Source: RGIG5050 sp045636065 | GTDB taxonomy: Bacteria > Verrucomicrobiota > Kiritimatiellia > RFP12 > UBA1067 | DNA length: 54,644 nt | Direction of reading: 5' to 3' | Assembly: GCA_045636065.1 (NCBI GenBank) | Contig: JAZTWW010000011.1 | Coordinates: forward strand, 1 to 54,644 | Shown here: positions 27,637 through 36,400 of the stretch, one piece after another | Layout: each line of letters starts with the position of its first letter | Position numbering within the stretch: position 1 is the first letter of the stretch | Notes under the pieces: model-generated | What the model saw: only the letters and a program-made list of their open reading frames with translations | Told to the model about the DNA's origin: nothing | Database searches by the model: none | Made by a program: the position numbers and the translations under genes

Positions 27637-28632
27637 TTATTCCCACTCGATCGTCGCGGGGGGCTTGGGGGTGATGTCCCAGACGACGCGGTTGACGCCC
27701 TTGACCTTCGTGGCGATCTTCTCGGCGACGGACGTCACGAACTTGAAGGGAAGCTCGACGATGCCCGCCTTGACGAACTGTGACGTGGCGACGGCCCTGA
27801 GCGCGATCACGTACCCGAACGTGCGTGCGCCGTTCTTTACGCCGGTCGACTTCGCGTTCGTCATGATGGCGAAGAACTGGTTCGCCTTCTTGTCGAGCTT
27901 GGCCTTGGCCATCTCGTCGCGGAAGATGAAGTCCGCCTCCCTGAGGATGTCGAGCTTCTCCTTGGTGAGCTCGCCGAGGCACCTGACGGCAAGGCCGGGG
28001 CCGGGAAACGGCTGGCGGTCGACCATCTCGTCGGGGATGCCGAGTGCGCGCCCGACCTTGCGCACCTCATCCTTGTAGAGGTACTTGACGGGCTCGACGA
28101 GCCCTTCGAAGCCAATATCCTTGGGAAGCCCGCCCACGTTGTGGTGGGCCTTGACGGCCTTGTGCCCGCCAACGCCGGACTCGATGATGTCGGGATAGAT
28201 CGTGCCCTGGCCGAGGAACTCGATCCTTCCGAGCTTCTTGGCCTCCTCCTCGAAGACGCGCACGAACTCGGCGCCGATGCACTTGCGCTTCTCTTCTGGA
28301 TCGGTGATGCCCTTGGCCTTTTCGAGGAAGCGGGCCTCGGCGTCGATCTGGATGAGGTTGATGCCGAACTTGCCCTTGAAGACCTTCTTGACCTCCTTGG
28401 CCTCGTCCTTGCGCATGCACCCGTGATCGACGAAGACGCATGTGAGCTGGTCGCCTATCGCCTCGTGGAGCAGAACGGCGCAGACGGACGAATCGACGCC
28501 GCCCGACATTGCAAGAAGAACCTTCTTGTCCCCGACCTGCTTGCGGATCGCCTCGATCTCCTTCTTGATGTAGAGCTTCGGCGTCCACCTCTTGCCAAGC
28601 TTGGCAGCCCTCTCCTTCTCAGCCTGATTCAT
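27637..28632 (-). CDS. guaA: GMP synthase, ATP-pyrophosphatase subunit only (no glutaminase domain)
   Basis: Converts XMP to GMP. 331 aa: SGGVDSS P-loop (43-49), FVDHGCMRKDE, the GQGTIYPDIIES loop, and the C-terminal dimerisation domain ending RVVWDITPKPPATIEWE. The N-terminal class I glutamine amidotransferase domain of normal bacterial GuaA (about 200 residues) is missing; the protein starts with a short lead-in that contains LGKRWTPKLYIKKEI. This is the two-subunit layout best known from archaea. The amidotransferase would have to be encoded elsewhere, or ammonia used directly. AAGGAG precedes the ATG. Confidence 0.92.
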   Translation of the reverse strand: MNQAEKERAAKLGKRWTPKLYIKKEIEAIRKQVGDKKVLLAMSGGVDSSVCAVLLHEAIGDQLTCVFVDHGCMRKDEAKEVKKVFKGKFGINLIQIDAEARFLEKAKGITDPEEKRKCIGAEFVRVFEEEAKKLGRIEFLGQGTIYPDIIESGVGGHKAVKAHHNVGGLPKDIGFEGLVEPVKYLYKDEVRKVGRALGIPDEMVDRQPFPGPGLAVRCLGELTKEKLDILREADFIFRDEMAKAKLDKKANQFFAIMTNAKSTGVKNGARTFGYVIALRAVATSQFVKAGIVELPFKFVTSVAEKIATKVKGVNRVVWDITPKPPATIEWE

Positions 28633-28675
28633 CGCATCTCCTTGCTTTTGTTGTCAAAATCCTGTTGAGCCTTTT

Positions 28676-29773
28676 CTACCTCTGCCTGTTGAAAAGGATG
28701 CACCCTATAACGAAGAAAACAGCATGCGGCAGCGCGGCCGCGGGAATCGGGGGCATGAACCCGAGCTGCGCGAGGACCATGCACCCCACCGTAAGCGCGT
28801 AGAATGCGAAGAACATCCCGAGCGCGCCGAGAATCCCCTTGAATACGCTCTGGCGCCCCGTGGCGACACCTGCCGGAATCGCGAAGAGCGTTATGACGAG
28901 GCAGGCGAGAGGCGAGAATATCTGAGCCCAGATCGCGTAGGTGAACTCGCGCCTGCCCTTCTCGTCCATCGAGGCGTTCATCTCAAGGAACCGCATCCTG
29001 TCAGCTATGCTGTAGAAGAGTTCGTCCCTGCTCTGGAGGAGAAAGTCCCTCGGCGTCTCGTCGTAGTCGAACGTGCGGTACGTGAGACTGTCCGCGTCGG
29101 GGGCAGGCGATACGGTCTCGTTGCCGTTCGGCGTGAACCACGAGACCTTGGGTGATGTGAACCACCAGCGCCCGTCCCTGTAGTCGGCCCTTTCGGCGTT
29201 GACCGTAACCCTTCTGGAGCCGCTTGGGTAGTTCTCGACTATAAGGACGTTCCCGAGGCTTGACGCGTTCCCGTCAAGGTACTTGGCCCACTTCCACGTG
29301 CGGCCGGCGGACTCGTTGTGGAAGACGCCGCGCCCCTCAGAGATGCTCATCTCCTCCGCCTTGAACTTCACAGCCCTGAAATCCTTTGCCCACTGGGCGT
29401 TCTCAGGAACGAACGATTCGTTCACCCAGTACGTGAAGCCCGCCATCGCTATCGCCACCAGAAGAAGAGGTTTCACGATAGCGAAGAAGCCGACTCCGCT
29501 CGCCCTCATCGCTATGAGCTCCGAGTGGCGGCAGAAATTCCACATGGTGTAGAGCGTCGCGAGCATGAGGCACGCGGGCGCGAACCACTTGAACTGCGGG
29601 GCGAAGTAGCTGAGGAAGTAGCGCACTATGACGCCAATGCCGGGATCGGCGGCGGAAAGGCGGCCGAAGCTCGAAAAGAGCTCGAAGAGGACGTATATCG
29701 AGAAGAAGCCCACTAGCGTGTACACAAGCGGGACGCAGAACTCCTTGAAGACGTATCGGCTCAGTATCCGCAT
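28676..29773 (-). CDS. LptF/LptG family LPS export permease
   Basis: 365 aa. Six membrane segments in 3+3 arrangement around a periplasmic beta-jellyroll of about 150 residues: RYVFKEFCVPLVYTLVGFFSIYVLFEL first, PACLMLATLYTMWNFCRHSELIAMRASGVGFF as the coupling region, and GRQSVFKGILGALGMFFAFYALT near the end. Part of the LptBFG transporter that lifts lipopolysaccharide from the inner membrane. Only one of the two permeases is here, 26 bases after mlaD. Pairing with Mla genes puts two lipid-trafficking systems in one unit. Confidence 0.88.
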   Translation of the reverse strand: MRILSRYVFKEFCVPLVYTLVGFFSIYVLFELFSSFGRLSAADPGIGVIVRYFLSYFAPQFKWFAPACLMLATLYTMWNFCRHSELIAMRASGVGFFAIVKPLLLVAIAMAGFTYWVNESFVPENAQWAKDFRAVKFKAEEMSISEGRGVFHNESAGRTWKWAKYLDGNASSLGNVLIVENYPSGSRRVTVNAERADYRDGRWWFTSPKVSWFTPNGNETVSPAPDADSLTYRTFDYDETPRDFLLQSRDELFYSIADRMRFLEMNASMDEKGRREFTYAIWAQIFSPLACLVITLFAIPAGVATGRQSVFKGILGALGMFFAFYALTVGCMVLAQLGFMPPIPAAALPHAVFFVIGCILFNRQR

Positions 29774-29799
29774 CTTGCCACCCCTTCCCTGATCAAGGC

Positions 29800-30930
29800 T
29801 TACAGCCCGCCCATCATCAGCGAACCGAATGTCGTTATAGGCGCCGTGTCGCGGTAGTTGTCCACGATCTGGCGTATGTCCTTGACGAGGCCGGTCAAGT
29901 CCTCGTACAGGGCTTCGTCCGTCGTGAGCCGCCCGAGCGTCCCTTCGCCCTTCTCAAGGCGCGTGGCGACGGCCGCGAGCCCGGACACGAGCCTGGACGC
30001 ATCGTCGGCGAGATCCTTGTCCGAGGCGAGCCTCGCGAGAAGCCCTTCGCCCTCGTTGAGCTTGCCCGTAAAGCCGCGTATGTCGGCGATGGCGGCTCTC
30101 ACATCGGAGGAGAGACCGCCGTCGTCGTCGGTAAGGAGCTTTCCGAGAAGACCCTCGCCCCTTTCAAGGCGGTCCGAGACGGACGCAAGCCTCTCGGTGA
30201 GCGTCGAGGCGTTTGCCATCGTCTTCTTGAGATCGTCGTACACCGTCTGGTCGGACGAAAGGAGCTTTCCGAGAGTGCCCTCTCCGCGCTCAAGGCGCGA
30301 AGAGACCTCCTTCAAGCTCGCCATCATCGACTTTATGTCGTCATATACGGTCTCGTCGGGGCCGAGGAGCCTGCCGAGCGTACCCTCGCCGCGCTCTACG
30401 CGGTCGGCCACTTTCCTGACGCTTACGACGGCCGCATCGACATTGGAGACGATGCTCTTGAGCTCGCCTCCGGAAGTAAGCTCGTTGAGGTTCCTGGCGA
30501 TCGACCCCAAGTCCCGCATCCAGTCCATCGGCCTTTCGCCCTCGAAGACCGTCTCCGTGACGGACACGACCTCTCCCTTGCCCTCCTCCATGAGAAGGTA
30601 GTTGCCGCCGAGGAGCGAAAGGCTCTCGACGCTCACCTTGCCCGTCTCGCGCATCACGACGTCGTCATCGATGTTCATCACGACGCGCGCGCCGTTCCTG
30701 TCGAGATCTATCCTCTCGACCGTGCCGACCTTCATGCCCCTGTACATCACGTTGTCGCGCTCCTTGAGCCCGCCCACGTCGCTGAAGACGGCCGTGGCCA
30801 TCACCTTCTCGCGGCCCCGGAAAATGTCGACGCCGCTTATGACGATCGTGAAATACACGAGAAGCGCCATCACGGCAAGCATGAAAATGCCGACGATGAA
30901 CTCAGAAAAAACGTCTGCGCTCTTCTTCAT
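29800..30930 (-). CDS. mlaD: MlaD/MCE-family phospholipid transport protein with five C-terminal repeats
   Basis: 376 aa. One N-terminal membrane anchor (residues 10-34), a single MCE domain (about 42-120: FSDVGGLKERDNVMYRGMKVGTV), then a long helical region with five copies of an R-L-E-R-G-E-G-T-L-G-K-L-L...D-x-x-x-Y-D-D-L repeat; the GEG positions are 181, 216, 258, 294 and 328. MCE proteins form hexamers that pass lipids between membranes, and the repeats likely build the tunnel's helical extension. ATG at 30930 follows GGGAGGAG and overlaps the mlaF stop (ATGA). Confidence 0.87.
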   Translation of the reverse strand: MKKSADVFSEFIVGIFMLAVMALLVYFTIVISGVDIFRGREKVMATAVFSDVGGLKERDNVMYRGMKVGTVERIDLDRNGARVVMNIDDDVVMRETGKVSVESLSLLGGNYLLMEEGKGEVVSVTETVFEGERPMDWMRDLGSIARNLNELTSGGELKSIVSNVDAAVVSVRKVADRVERGEGTLGRLLGPDETVYDDIKSMMASLKEVSSRLERGEGTLGKLLSSDQTVYDDLKKTMANASTLTERLASVSDRLERGEGLLGKLLTDDDGGLSSDVRAAIADIRGFTGKLNEGEGLLARLASDKDLADDASRLVSGLAAVATRLEKGEGTLGRLTTDEALYEDLTGLVKDIRQIVDNYRDTAPITTFGSLMMGGL

Positions 30931-31703
30931 TGTAGACTCCTCCCGTCCGGCGCGACGGCCGGAAACTGCGTAGGATTGTAGTGGCAAGCATCAAGGAACT
31001 CTTTGACCTCGGGGGCGGGATTCATGACGAAATCGCGCGGCGTACCCTCCGCGACGACATGCCCGTCCTTGAGCATGAGTATCCTGTCGGCGTAGTCGAA
31101 CGCTCCCGGCAGGTCGTGCGTCACGACTACGCTCGTGAAGCCGCGCGTCCTGTTGAGCTTTCTTATGAGATTGTTAATAGTAAGCGAGGTCACCGGATCG
31201 AGGCCGCTCGTGGGTTCGTCGTAGAGGACGACGTCCACATTGCGGACGATGGCCCTCGCAAGGCCGGCGCGCTTGAGCATGCCGCCCGATATCTCGCCCG
31301 GATACCTGTCCGCCGCCGCGGTGAGCCCCACGGCCTCCAGCGCCTCCGCGACGCGCGTATTGATCTCCGCCTCCTTGAGCTTCGTCTTCTCGACAAGGGG
31401 AAGCGCGACGTTCTCCGCGACTGTCATCCACCCGAGAAGCGCGCCGCCCTGGAAGAGGTAGCCGAAGCTCTCCCTGACGCGCTTCAAGTCGTGCCCTTCG
31501 GCGCTCGAGACCTCGATGTCCTCGAACCAGACCTTGCCGCTCGTCGGGGTGAGAAGCTTCACCATATGCTTCAAGGTGACGCTCTTGCCGGTGCCGCTCG
31601 GGCCCACGACGGCAAGGACCTCTCCCTTCTTGACGGAGAAGCTCACGCCCGCGAGGACTTCGCGGCCGTCGAATCTTTTGACAACGTTTTCGAACCTTAT
31701 CAT
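30927..31703 (-). CDS. mlaF: MlaF-type ABC ATPase
   Basis: 258 aa. Walker A GPSGTGKS, a Mla-type Q-loop FGYLFQGGALLGWMTVAENVALPL, signature ISGGMLKR (the Mla/TGD form in place of LSGGQ), Walker B VLYDEPTSGLDP and switch VTHDL. Powers the MlaE/MlaD lipid transporter. Ten bases after mlaE and four-base overlap with mlaD. Confidence 0.93.
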   Translation of the reverse strand: MIRFENVVKRFDGREVLAGVSFSVKKGEVLAVVGPSGTGKSVTLKHMVKLLTPTSGKVWFEDIEVSSAEGHDLKRVRESFGYLFQGGALLGWMTVAENVALPLVEKTKLKEAEINTRVAEALEAVGLTAAADRYPGEISGGMLKRAGLARAIVRNVDVVLYDEPTSGLDPVTSLTINNLIRKLNRTRGFTSVVVTHDLPGAFDYADRILMLKDGHVVAEGTPRDFVMNPAPEVKEFLDACHYNPTQFPAVAPDGRSLQ

Positions 31704-31713
31704 CTGGGCGACC

Positions 31714-32532
31714 TCAGAAGTACAGGAACCTGTCGATCATGTACCCGCTCATGAGAATGAGCAGGAACGCCACTATGACGCTTCGCTGCGTCGCCCGGCC
31801 GACGCCCATCGCCCCGAGGCGCGTGCTGAACCCCTCGTGGCAGGCGACGGCGCCTATTATGATGCCGCAGACGAGAGCCTTCGAAAGGCCCGTAAAAAGA
31901 TCCTTCATGTCCGATATGGAAAGCGCGCTCATTATGTACTGGTTGAAATCGACATTGAGCTGCGTATAGCCCACAACCCCTCCGCCTATGCAGCCGAGGA
32001 CGCACGCGTAGAACGCGAGAAGCGGGCTCATCAGAACGAGCGCGGCCATCCTCGGGGCCACGAGGAACCTTACTGGGCTTATGCTCATTATCTCGAGTGC
32101 GGCGATCTCGTCGTTCACCGTCATCGCGCCGAGCTCGGCGGCCATGCGGCTTCCGACGCACGCCGAAAGGCAGATGCCTGTGACGAACGGGCCCATCTCC
32201 CTCAAAAGGCTGACCATCACCGCCGCGCCCAGGTAGCTCTCCTGGTTGAAGCGCGCGAGCTGCAGGCCGACCTGAAGCCCGAGGATCATTCCGGTGAAAA
32301 GCGCAACGACGGTTATGACGGGAAGTGTCCTTATGCCTGTCGTATAGAGCGCATCCATCGTGGAGGCGCGCGCATGGCGCCTCAGGAACGTACCAGGCGC
32401 GAGCAGCAGGCCTTCGATCGCCAGAAGCGTCGTACTTCCGACGCGACAGCAGTACGATACCGCCGGGCGGATCAACGTTGAAAAGAATCCGTCCGGCGCG
32501 TTCTCGAAAAGCGGCTCGCGCGTAATTGTCAT
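31714..32532 (-). CDS. mlaE: MlaE-type permease
   Basis: 272 aa. YTTGIRTLPVITVVALFTGMILGLQ and LLREMGPFVTGICLSACVGSRMAAELGAM are the MlaE signatures, with about five hydrophobic segments. Inner-membrane partner of mlaF and mlaD. The -10 box ends ten bases before its ATG and no ribosome site is seen, so it is probably translated from a nearly leaderless mRNA. First gene of the mlaEFD-lptF-guaA run. Confidence 0.92.
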   Translation of the reverse strand: MTITREPLFENAPDGFFSTLIRPAVSYCCRVGSTTLLAIEGLLLAPGTFLRRHARASTMDALYTTGIRTLPVITVVALFTGMILGLQVGLQLARFNQESYLGAAVMVSLLREMGPFVTGICLSACVGSRMAAELGAMTVNDEIAALEIMSISPVRFLVAPRMAALVLMSPLLAFYACVLGCIGGGVVGYTQLNVDFNQYIMSALSISDMKDLFTGLSKALVCGIIIGAVACHEGFSTRLGAMGVGRATQRSVIVAFLLILMSGYMIDRFLYF

Positions 32533-32542
32533 GGCGGCATGT

Positions 32543-32572
32543 ATTATACCAAATTATCGGCTCCAATGGCAA
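32543..32572 (-). promoter_or_regulatory. mlaE operon promoter, probably leaderless
   Basis: Minus strand -35 TTGCCA (32572-32567), spacer 18, -10 TATAAT (32548-32543) preceded by TGG. The mlaE ATG lies ten bases downstream. Confidence 0.7.
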
Positions 32573-32606
32573 TAAAAAACGCCACCCGGAGCCGGGTGGC
32601 GTTTTT
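32572..32606 (-). terminator. rpsU terminator (bidirectional form)
   Basis: Stem GCCACCCG/CGGGTGGC with a four-base loop, flanked by A-run and T-run on the two sides, six bases after the rpsU stop. It separates gapA-rpsU from the Mla operon. Confidence 0.85.
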
Positions 32607-32611
32607 GCCTG

Positions 32612-32812
32612 TCACATCATCTCGGAACGGCGCCGGGAGCGGTTGCGGATGCGTGCGCGCGCGGATTTCTTGCGCGCCTTGACGCAAGGCTTTTCGAAGT
32701 AGCGCTGGTCGCGCAGCGTCTTCAAGAGGCCCTCCTTGTCGAGGATCTTCTTCAGGCGCTTGAGCCCGCGTTCGACGGACTCGCCCTTCTTCAGCTTAAG
32801 CTGGATTGCCAT
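32612..32812 (-). CDS. rpsU: Ribosomal protein bS21
   Basis: 66 aa. MAIQLKLKKGESVERGLKRLKK and RYFEKPCVKARKKSARARIR match bS21. A full-consensus AAGGAGGTGA lies nine bases before the ATG, the strongest ribosome site in the window. It follows gapA by 37 bases and ends in a strong terminator. Confidence 0.95.
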   Translation of the reverse strand: MAIQLKLKKGESVERGLKRLKKILDKEGLLKTLRDQRYFEKPCVKARKKSARARIRNRSRRRSEMM

Positions 32813-32849
32813 CTTCCATTCACCTCCTTCCCATGCCGTAACGAGGTGA

Positions 32850-33851
32850 TTACTTGGCGATGACGCGGACCATCTCGAGAACCTTGTTCGAGTAGCCCCA
32901 CTCGTTATCGTACCATGCGCAGACCTTGACGAACGTCTTGTCGAGCTGGATGCCGGCCTTGACGTCGAAGATGGACGTGCGCGGATCGTTGCGGAAGTCG
33001 GTGGAGACGACGGCCTCGTCGGTGTAGCCGAGAACGCCCTTGAGATCGCCCTCGCTGGCGGCCTTCATCGCGGCGCAGATCTCGTCGTACGTGGCTTCCT
33101 TCTCGAGCTCGCAGGTGAGGTCGACGAAGGAGACGTCGCTCGTGGGAACGCGAACGGACATGCCGGTGAGCTTGCCGTTGAGAGCGGGGAGAACCTTGCC
33201 GACGGCCTTGGCCGCGCCCGTGGAGGACGGGATCATGTTCTCGAGAATGCCGCGGCCGCCGCGCCAATCCTTCTTGGAGGGGCCGTCAACGGTCTTCTGC
33301 GTCGCGGTGGCGGCGTGGATCGTCGTCATGAGGCCGCGCTTGATGCCGAACGTGTCGTTGAGGACCTTGGAGATCGGCGCGAGGCAGTTCGTGGTGCAGG
33401 AGGCGTTGGAGATGATGTCCTGGCCGGCGTAGGTCTTGTCGTTGACGCCGTAGACGAACATCGGGGTGGCATCCTTCGAGGGGGCGGACATGATGACCTT
33501 CTTGGCGCCGGCCTGGATGTGCATGCGGGCCTTCTCATCGGTGAGGAAGAGACCGGTGGACTCGACGACGACTTCAGCGCCGACCTCGTCCCACTTGAGC
33601 TGGGTCGGATCCTTCTCGGCCGTGAGGCGGATCTTCTTGCCGTCGACGGTCATGGTGTTGCCTTCGACCTTGATCTCCTTCTGGAACGTGCCATGGACGG
33701 AGTCGTACTTGAGCATGTACGCGAGGTAATCGGGATCGAGGAGATCGTTGATGCCGACGATCTCGATGTCGTCCGCGAAGTTATCTACCGCCGCGCGGAA
33801 AACCATGCGGCCGATGCGGCCGAAGCCGTTGATGCCAACCTTGATAGCCAT
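32850..33851 (-). CDS. gapA: Glyceraldehyde-3-phosphate dehydrogenase
   Basis: 333 aa, NAD-type glycolytic GAPDH. KVGINGFGRIGR NAD fold, catalytic Cys in SNASCTTNCLAP, LMTTIHAATATQKTVDGPS, SSTGAAKAVGKVLP and the C-terminal AWYDNEWGYSNKVL are intact. The ATG at 33851 follows AAGGAG; codons further upstream are not supported. Own promoter with a leader of about 50 bases; probably co-transcribed with rpsU. Confidence 0.97.
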   Translation of the reverse strand: MAIKVGINGFGRIGRMVFRAAVDNFADDIEIVGINDLLDPDYLAYMLKYDSVHGTFQKEIKVEGNTMTVDGKKIRLTAEKDPTQLKWDEVGAEVVVESTGLFLTDEKARMHIQAGAKKVIMSAPSKDATPMFVYGVNDKTYAGQDIISNASCTTNCLAPISKVLNDTFGIKRGLMTTIHAATATQKTVDGPSKKDWRGGRGILENMIPSSTGAAKAVGKVLPALNGKLTGMSVRVPTSDVSFVDLTCELEKEATYDEICAAMKAASEGDLKGVLGYTDEAVVSTDFRNDPRTSIFDVKAGIQLDKTFVKVCAWYDNEWGYSNKVLEMVRVIAK

Positions 33852-33906
33852 TTGTCTTTTACTCCTTGCTGATCCGCAGAGACCTCCTCCGCGGTAAAAC
33901 ATGTAC

Positions 33907-33936
33907 AGTATACCAAATATTTCCGCTCATGTCCAA
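33907..33936 (-). promoter_or_regulatory. gapA promoter
   Basis: Minus strand -35 TTGGAC (33936-33931), spacer 18, -10 TATACT (33912-33907) preceded by TGG. Confidence 0.7.
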
Positions 33937-33980
33937 TCTAATTCTCAACCAAAAACCTCTCTTCCCCAACATTGAACATT

Positions 33981-34008
33981 GGATACTGGATACTGGATAC
34001 TAAATACT
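33981..34008. repeat. Heptanucleotide tandem repeat, GGATACT x3 plus AAATACT
   Basis: Four 7-bp units in a row (33981-34008) in the 159-base gap between gapA and the GHL10 gene, ending two bases before the GHL10 stop. No ORF; function unknown. Confidence 0.85.
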
Positions 34009-34010
34009 TC

Positions 34011-35762
34011 CTAAATCACTCCCAGCCTAAGCACTGGCAGTATCTCATTGACGAGCGTATGGTCTAGATCGAAGAACGCGACGCCCGCGAGACGCGCGCG
34101 GCGCGCGGCGAGAACCTGGTCCATCACCTGCCTTGCAGTAAGCCGCGACTCGTTCGCTGTAACGCCTATGCCGGCGATCGTCTTGCGCGCATGCGCCCAT
34201 GTGCGGCCCTGCCTCGCCACCCACGAGGAGAACGTCTTCATGTCCTCCGTATAGTTCATGGGGACGATCCTGTCCACAAGCCCCAGATCCATCCAAGACT
34301 CCCAGTCCTGCCCGACGCTGCCCACGGATGCGGGGTACTTCCCGAAAACCGCCGTAGTGAAGGCGATGTGAGGCCTTATGGCCTTGACCCTCGTCCTCGC
34401 CGACGAAAGGAACGTCTCTATCGTGCGCGCGCGCCACTTTAGAAGCGCCCCGCGCGTATGGTCCTTCGACGCCTTGAAGAACCGCGCGAGCGTTGCGGGA
34501 GTCTTCTCGGCAGCGTCGATTTTCTCGTACCACCTGATGAAATCGAGGTGGAGCCCGTCGACCGGGTAGCGCGAGACGAGATCCTCCATCGCCCGCAGGA
34601 GATAGTCCCTCAGCACGGGAGAGCTCGGATCGAGGTATTCGCTCCATTTCCCTTCCTGCGCGGGATCCCTGAGCCTTGCGCACATGCCGTCAAGGAGCTG
34701 CAGCTGCCCCGGCACGGCGCGCGTCGCGTTGAAGACTATCATCCATGCGTGGACCCTCACGCCCGTACCCCTCGCGGCGGCTATCGCCGCCTTGAGCTGG
34801 TCCCCCTCAGCGGAGACGACCTTCGAGCGCGGCAGCACCTTGCTCTCGAAATGCGCGAATCCCGCGCCGCACACGTTGACGAAGATGTCGGTGACGTGGT
34901 TCACCTTGAGCGTTCGCATCGTCTTCGCCCAGTCGCCTGGATAGAGCCCCTGGCCAGAATGGTCCCACACGGCCACGATCTCGCCCGGGCTCGGCTTCTG
35001 CGCCTTAGCGAACGCCACGTCGGCCGCGCGCCTTCGCGCATCTTCGCGCGCCCACTTCTCGTAGTCCCATGCGCCCGGCACGCTCTCTCCTATCGCCGCA
35101 AGGAGAAAGAGGGCCTTCGCCCGCTCGTCGCCGTCGGCCAGAAAGACGTGCGTCACCCACCATCCCTGAGGGCTTGAGATTATCGCGCTTTCGTTCACGC
35201 TCTCGCCCCTGCGGTTGCGCCACACGGCCAGGGTTTTGGAGCGCCCCTCGATGTGCGAAGCGGTGAATATGCTGCTCGACGCCTGCGCTATCGCCTTTGG
35301 CGAGCCCTTGGGGCCGCCCGGGAAGAACGACATCTCGGCATAAGTTCCCGCCTTCGGGTTGTGCCAGCGCCCGAGCTTGACGCCCATCAACGAGGCGATG
35401 TCGCCGCTTGTGCTGTAGAACGAGATTATGCGTCCGCCCTTCTGAGAGAACGTCTTGAGCGACTTGAGGAATCCCGCGCCGGGATTTTGGCACATGACGA
35501 GTATCGCGAGCCTGCGCCCGACGAAGACGTCGCCCGCATCGTCGCCCACGAGATCGACCGTCACGCCGCCCGATTCGATCCATCTCTTGAGATGCCGGCA
35601 GAGCGCGAGCGCGAACTTGAGATCGCCGCGAGGCGCGGACGACCTCGGCTCGATTATCACAACCTTCGATCTCGCGGGCGGCTTCGCGGCCTCTCCGAGC
35701 GCCGTCATCGCGGCAAGAGCGGGCACAAGCCCGAGAAACGCCCTCCTTGAAGTGCGTATCAT
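34011..35762 (-). CDS. TAT-exported GHL10-family glycoside hydrolase-like protein
   Basis: 583 aa. The N-terminus MIRTSRRAFLGLVPALAAM has a twin-arginine motif (SRRAFLG), so it is exported folded. Residues about 30-240 resemble a glutamine-amidotransferase-like/BPL-like alpha-beta domain (FYSTSGDIASLMGVKLG). Residues about 265-570 are a GHL10 TIM barrel: TDIFVNVCGAGFAHFES, RVHAWMIVFNATR, YPVDGLHLDFIRWYE (candidate Asp/Glu) and IVPMNYTEDM. Activity on a glycan is likely but unproven for the family. The ATG overlaps the lipoprotein stop by four bases. Confidence 0.75.
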   Translation of the reverse strand: MIRTSRRAFLGLVPALAAMTALGEAAKPPARSKVVIIEPRSSAPRGDLKFALALCRHLKRWIESGGVTVDLVGDDAGDVFVGRRLAILVMCQNPGAGFLKSLKTFSQKGGRIISFYSTSGDIASLMGVKLGRWHNPKAGTYAEMSFFPGGPKGSPKAIAQASSSIFTASHIEGRSKTLAVWRNRRGESVNESAIISSPQGWWVTHVFLADGDERAKALFLLAAIGESVPGAWDYEKWAREDARRRAADVAFAKAQKPSPGEIVAVWDHSGQGLYPGDWAKTMRTLKVNHVTDIFVNVCGAGFAHFESKVLPRSKVVSAEGDQLKAAIAAARGTGVRVHAWMIVFNATRAVPGQLQLLDGMCARLRDPAQEGKWSEYLDPSSPVLRDYLLRAMEDLVSRYPVDGLHLDFIRWYEKIDAAEKTPATLARFFKASKDHTRGALLKWRARTIETFLSSARTRVKAIRPHIAFTTAVFGKYPASVGSVGQDWESWMDLGLVDRIVPMNYTEDMKTFSSWVARQGRTWAHARKTIAGIGVTANESRLTARQVMDQVLAARRARLAGVAFFDLDHTLVNEILPVLRLGVI

Positions 35763-36400
35763 CTGCGGCCCTTTCTTCTATCCTTGGAGCCGTCGCCGAA
35801 CTGCGCGTCGTGGAAGCTCTTCAAGTCGCGCGGCGCTCCGCCCTTCGTTTCGCTTAGCCTGGGCTGCTCCTTCTGCTGCCGCGCGCCGAGGCGCACCGAG
35901 CGGAACTCCTGGACCACCGAAAGGAGAAGCTCGGCGAACTCGGGATCCTTCTCGAAGATGTTCATGGGCTCGGAGAACATCTTCCCGTCTATCGCGGCCC
36001 TCACGGCCACGAACCTGCCGGGGCTGGGCTTGTCGGTGCTGCGGCCCGTCTTCTCGCGGTCGAAGAGACCTGCGTTGACGAGCATCTGGAATATGTCCCT
36101 TATGTGGCCCTTGTCGACATCGACGGATATGCTGCGCACGTCGTCCCACGTCTTGTCGGAGGAATCCTTGGCGAAACTGTCGCTCACGAGCCTTGAGGTT
36201 CCGCTCTTCACCTCGACGTGCCCGCTTCCCGTAAGCCGGACGTTCGTCCTCGAGACGGGCTCGCGGTTCGCGTTGTAGTAGTGGATCTCCACCCAGTTGA
36301 GGTGGTTGATCGACACGTTGAGATTGTACGGATCGTCAAGCAGCATTGCGCAGCCTGCAACGGCAAGCGCAGCCAGCACGGCCAAAAAGCCCTTCTTCAT
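35759..36400 (-). CDS. Hypothetical lipoprotein
   Basis: 213 aa. Lipobox VAGC with Cys17 after a short signal peptide; the mature part has a beta-rich segment (VEIHYYNANREPVSRTNVRLTG) and a helical one, then a Lys/Arg/Asp-rich tail ending KDRRKGRR. ATG at 36400 shares bases with the coaX stop (TGATG) and follows AAGGAGGTG; a TTG one codon earlier is less likely. No family recognised. It sits between coaX and the exported GHL10 hydrolase and may share an envelope role with it. Confidence 0.75.
   Translation of the reverse strand: MKKGFLAVLAALAVAGCAMLLDDPYNLNVSINHLNWVEIHYYNANREPVSRTNVRLTGSGHVEVKSGTSRLVSDSFAKDSSDKTWDDVRSISVDVDKGHIRDIFQMLVNAGLFDREKTGRSTDKPSPGRFVAVRAAIDGKMFSEPMNIFEKDPEFAELLLSVVQEFRSVRLGARQQKEQPRLSETKGGAPRDLKSFHDAQFGDGSKDRRKGRR

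Noticed and set aside
28633..28675. TTGACA before guaA as a promoter
   Set aside because: No acceptable -10 lies 16-18 bases downstream and the gene follows lptF closely; more likely read from the mla promoter.
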